NCBI GenBank assembly: GCA_031396835.1
Contig: JANNLO010000224.1
Span: 1 to 9,278, forward strand
Length of the DNA: 9,278 nt
Direction: 5' to 3'
Source of the DNA: Snowella sp031396835
GTDB taxonomy: Bacteria; Cyanobacteriota; Cyanobacteriia; Cyanobacteriales; Microcystaceae
Each line of letters starts with the position of its first letter. Within the stretch, counting starts at the first letter, position 1. Made by a program: the position numbers and the translations under genes. Shown here piece after piece: positions 7,701-9,278 of the stretch. Under the pieces are notes generated by a model. That model saw nothing but the letters and a program-made list of their open reading frames with translations, did not search any database and was not told the origin of the DNA.

Positions 7701-9278
7701 CTATTACCTCCGTTTCTACGCCTAGAGAGCGTAAATAGTGCGCCAATTGGTTGGCCCGATTATTTAATTGTGTATAGGTCAATTGTTGATTTTCAAAGAC
7801 TACTGCGATCGCATCGGGGGTGCGTTCTGCTTGTTCCTCAACTAATTGATGAATACATTTGTTATGGGAGTAATCGGCTTTTGTCTCATTCCACTCCTCT
7901 AACAGTTGATGCTTTTCCTGGGGGTTTAATAAGGGAAGTAAGGCCACTGGTTGCTGTGGATTTGACCCAATTGCCGCTAACAAAGCCTTAAAATGGGTCA
8001 TCATGCGGGCAATGGTTGCTGGATCAAATAAATCCCTGTTATAGGAGCAAAAACCGCCCAATCCTTCGGGGACATCCCACAGATAAACTTCTAAGTCAAC
8101 CCGCACCGAATCAAGTCCTGATTGCATATCCTCAATTTTTACACCAGGAAAGTCCCAGGGAGAGCCAGGAGCATTCTGGAGGGCAAAAACTATCTGTATT
8201 AAAGGATTACGGTCTAAATGTCGCTCAATTTGCAATTCTTCGACTAACATCTCGAAGGGTAAATCCTGATGGTCGTAAGCGTTTTGAGTCGTTTGTCTGA
8301 CTTGGAAGAGAAAATCCTCAAAGGTCGGTTCTTGGGACAAATCAAATCTTAAGACTAAGCTATTGACAAAAAAGCCAATTAATTTTTCGATTTCGGTGCG
8401 GTTACGGTTGGCGATCGGTGAACCAATGACTAAATCGGTTTGTCCACTATAGCGAGACAGTAATACGGCAAAACCTGCCAGTAAGGTCATAAATAGGGTG
8501 CTACTAGACTCTTGGCTGAGTTTTTTAAGCTGTTGCGTCAGTTTACTATCGAGTTGCAGTTTTTCCGTTCCACCGCGAAAAGTTTGTATGGCTGGACGGG
8601 GGCGATCGCCCTTGAGTTGGTGCAGTAGGGGAATTCCCTTTAACTGTTGTTTCCAGTAGCTTAATTGGCGTTCTAATACTTCATTGGTTAACCATTGACG
8701 CTGCCACACGGCGAAGTCTGCATACTGGATCGGTAAAGTCGGTAAATCCGCCTTCATTCCTGTGCTGAAACTGCGATAATAGGCTGATAATTCATCAATT
8801 AAAATCCCTAGTGACCAACCATCCGCCGCAATATGGTGAATGGCTAATAACAGTACATATTCATCCGCCCCTAATTGCCAGAGTTTGACCCGTAATACTG
8901 AACCATTGGCTAAATCAAAGGGTTCGGAGGCCGCTTCTGTCAACAGTTGCTCTACTTGCAGAGACTGGCTTTGTACTACGGGTAGCGTAAAGTTGATGTT
9001 AGAGGCGATCGCCTGGATTGGTTTATTATTTTTAAGCTTAAACTGAGTCCGTAGAGTTTCATGGCGTTGAATAATTGCCTGAAAAGATTTTTCTAGGGCT
9101 TTAACATTGAGATTTCCTAGCAAACGCATCGTTAGATCAATGGTGTAGGCTCCACTTTCTCCTTCTAACTGATTGACAAACCAGAGACGTTCTTGAGCCC
9201 AGGAGAGGGGAATGTCATCCTGTCGGTTAAGGGGTACTATGGCTGGAAGTTTGAGCCGCGAGCCAGTTTGCAATTCTT
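4732..9278 (-). CDS. NRPS, C-terminal N-methylating module (C-A-NMT-PCP), 5' end outside window
   Basis: This module condenses, activates and N-methylates one residue. Residues are numbered from a TTG at 9273, which is probably internal: the frame stays open to the edge and no docking domain precedes the condensation domain. Condensation about 15-450 (HHIAADG at 146-152); adenylation about 470-900 (IYTSGSTGKPKG at 621-632, NGYGPTE at 754-760, YKTGDLARYLPDG at 851-863, RIELGEIE at 881-888). An N-methyltransferase of about 400 residues (about 950-1350, SAM motif VLEIGCGSG at 1008-1016) interrupts adenylation before NGKVDRR at 1393-1399. Carrier protein about 1415-1490, pantetheine Ser1452 in LGGHSLL. 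Pocket residues D668, A669, S672, T711, I732, A734, G755, V763, C764, K1395 suggest Tyr or a similar aromatic, so the product unit is probably N-methyl-Tyr. The C-terminus TLDDYEEGEL is acidic, as expected of the partner of a TubC docking domain. An extra segment SLDPPLDKGGEQPS at about 835-848 comes from a palindromic repeat. Confidence 0.95.
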   Translation of the reverse strand, partial: ELQTGSRLKLPAIVPLNRQDDIPLSWAQERLWFVNQLEGESGAYTIDLTMRLLGNLNVKALEKSFQAIIQRHETLRTQFKLKNNKPIQAIASNINFTLPVVQSQSLQVEQLLTEAASEPFDLANGSVLRVKLWQLGADEYVLLLAIHHIAADGWSLGILIDELSAYYRSFSTGMKADLPTLPIQYADFAVWQRQWLTNEVLERQLSYWKQQLKGIPLLHQLKGDRPRPAIQTFRGGTEKLQLDSKLTQQLKKLSQESSSTLFMTLLAGFAVLLSRYSGQTDLVIGSPIANRNRTEIEKLIGFFVNSLVLRFDLSQEPTFEDFLFQVRQTTQNAYDHQDLPFEMLVEELQIERHLDRNPLIQIVFALQNAPGSPWDFPGVKIEDMQSGLDSVRVDLEVYLWDVPEGLGGFCSYNRDLFDPATIARMMTHFKALLAAIGSNPQQPVALLPLLNPQEKHQLLEEWNETKADYSHNKCIHQLVEEQAERTPDAIAVVFENQQLTYTQLNNRANQLAHYLRSLGVETEVIVGLCVERSLDMIVALMGILKAGGAYLPLDPEYPQARLQFMLFDSQIPLLLTQHSLINKLPNHQAQTLFLEEIWGKTAQHSQDNLTAKVTPSNLANVIYTSGSTGKPKGVMVEHKGLCNLAQAQIETLGVHPSSRVLQFASFSFDACISEILMALGAGATLYLGTKEALMPGLPLIERLRDHAITHITLPPSALAVLPWENLPLLQTIIVAGEACSPELVKKWSQGRNFFNGYGPTEGSVCATIAKCTPFDEKITIGRPIPNVQVYILDPHLQPVPIGVAGELHIGGAGLARGYLNRPELTAEKFISNPFVSLDPPLDKGGEQPSKLYKTGDLARYLPDGQIEYLGRIDNQVKVRGFRIELGEIEAVLSQHSLVQEAVVIARADHKFDNTSETELNTNLVGYLVPALKGEVLPEQLAQWQSEYVSDWQTIYEESYRQSQSTSDDPTFNISGWNSSYTGQAMTAAEMREWVENTVSRILVGKPQRVLEIGCGSGLLLFPVAKHCQEYWGVDYSSATIDNLKRLCGTIEGLAGKVRLFHRTADNLAGIPQAAFDTVVINSVVQYFPSVDYLLQVLEGVMKAIAAHGKIFLGDIRSLPLLEPYHAAVQLARAETDKTLEQWQKQVNQSVATEEELLLEPQFFIALKQRFPQISWVEIAPKRGQAENELTQFRYDVTLHLGNDVQKTVIPWLNWQRDGFSLAKLQDQLKLEQPEWLGIRDVPNQRVQESLQILDWLENPPVVSTVGELRQLLKEKPRMGINPEQMWQLGEKFGYTVHLSWWEGSQDGSFDLVFHRQSSILEPAMSAVDGQPYLSFWENETVIPKSWTDYTNNPLYGKLVQKLVPQVREFVQQKLPSYMVPQAFVLLNALPLTPNGKVDRRALPTPDTATRNLATSFLAPRTPIETQMGQIWSEVLGLERIGIKDNFFELGGHSLLATQVISRSRDLFSVELSLQNLLEYPTIANLAQIIELLAVAQQGQPAITETLDDYEEGEL
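6743..6761. repeat. G/C-run palindrome inserted in frame in the adenylation domain
   Basis: CCCCCCTT and AAGGGGGG form perfect 8-base arms around ATC, with another AAGGG/CCCTT element just beyond at 6766-6770. On the coding strand it is read as PPLDKGG. The matching place in the terminal module goes straight from NPFFAG to DTLYKTGD, so this copy carries about a dozen extra residues between the core motifs. Dispersed palindromes encoding PPL-KGG strings are familiar in cyanobacterial genomes; the repeat class is named from memory and not checked. Confidence 0.7.

Larger units (their letters stand above)
493..9012. repeat. HIP1 octamers (GCGATCGC), nine copies across the window
   Basis: Exact copies begin at 493, 2386, 2548, 3520, 3916, 5963, 7805, 8602 and 9005. 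Chance would give about 0.1 copies at this base composition. All lie inside the two NRPS coding regions; none is in the docking pseudogene, the NTF2-like gene or the GC-rich left end. HIP1 is a hallmark of many cyanobacterial genomes and is the main host evidence here. Confidence 0.9.

Noticed and set aside
7659..8300. Plus-strand open frames of 110 and 94 residues, and others opposite the NRPS genes
   Set aside because: They lie antisense to clear condensation and adenylation coding sequence and show no protein-family features; they are shadows of biased codon use.
9271..9273. TTG as the true start of the N-methylating NRPS
   Set aside because: The frame continues to the window edge, no ribosome binding site or docking domain can be seen, and the residues before the condensation domain look like an inter-module linker. 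The gene most likely continues upstream.
1..9278. tRNA, rRNA, CRISPR array, transposase, or intrinsic terminator
   Set aside because: No cloverleaf, spaced repeats, transposase frame, or hairpin followed by a T-run in the operon direction was found; the 6743-6761 palindrome lies within coding sequence.

Overview
The window is the 3' part of a cyanobacterial non-ribosomal peptide synthetase (NRPS) operon, transcribed entirely on the minus strand. A cyanobacterial host is supported by nine exact copies of the HIP1 octamer GCGATCGC in 9.3 kb, by a cyanobacterial-type G-run palindrome encoding PPLDKGG, and by the style of the NRPS modules. The genus cannot be fixed from sequence alone; bloom-forming genera such as Microcystis or Planktothrix are plausible.

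Reading with the genes (right to left): (1) 9278-4732, the C-terminal module of an NRPS that runs off the right edge: condensation, adenylation interrupted by an N-methyltransferase, carrier protein, and a short acidic tail. Its specificity-pocket code reads D-A-S-T-I-A-G-V-C-K, which suggests an aromatic residue, probably Tyr, to be N-methylated. (2) 4735-4518, a broken second copy of a TubC-type docking domain joined to an unidentified tail; one missing base splits it into two overlapping small frames. (3) 4521-4117, a small AT-rich gene for an NTF2/SnoaL-like fold protein. (4) 4105-4036, a repeat of the DNA found just before that small gene. (5) 4040 to about 105, a terminal NRPS module: TubC docking domain, condensation, adenylation (pocket D-A-L-W-I-G-G-V-F-K, Val/Ile-like), carrier protein and thioesterase. 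The thioesterase is cut off when the sequence changes abruptly to a GC-rich, unrelated stretch (1 to about 105), probably a chimeric assembly end.

How it works together: the N-methylating module hands its peptide through the acidic tail to the TubC docking domain of the terminal module, which adds an aliphatic residue and releases the product by thioesterase. The order N-methyl-aromatic, then Val/Ile, then release matches the end of Ahp-cyclodepsipeptides (cyanopeptolin/micropeptin family). That assignment is an inference, because the earlier modules lie outside the window.

The most unusual part is the roughly 700-base joint between the two NRPS genes. It holds a duplicated, frameshifted docking domain, an NTF2-like gene flanked by about 70-bp diverged direct repeats, and a chain of stop/start overlaps. 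It looks like a cassette or module-exchange scar at a protein-protein junction of the assembly line.
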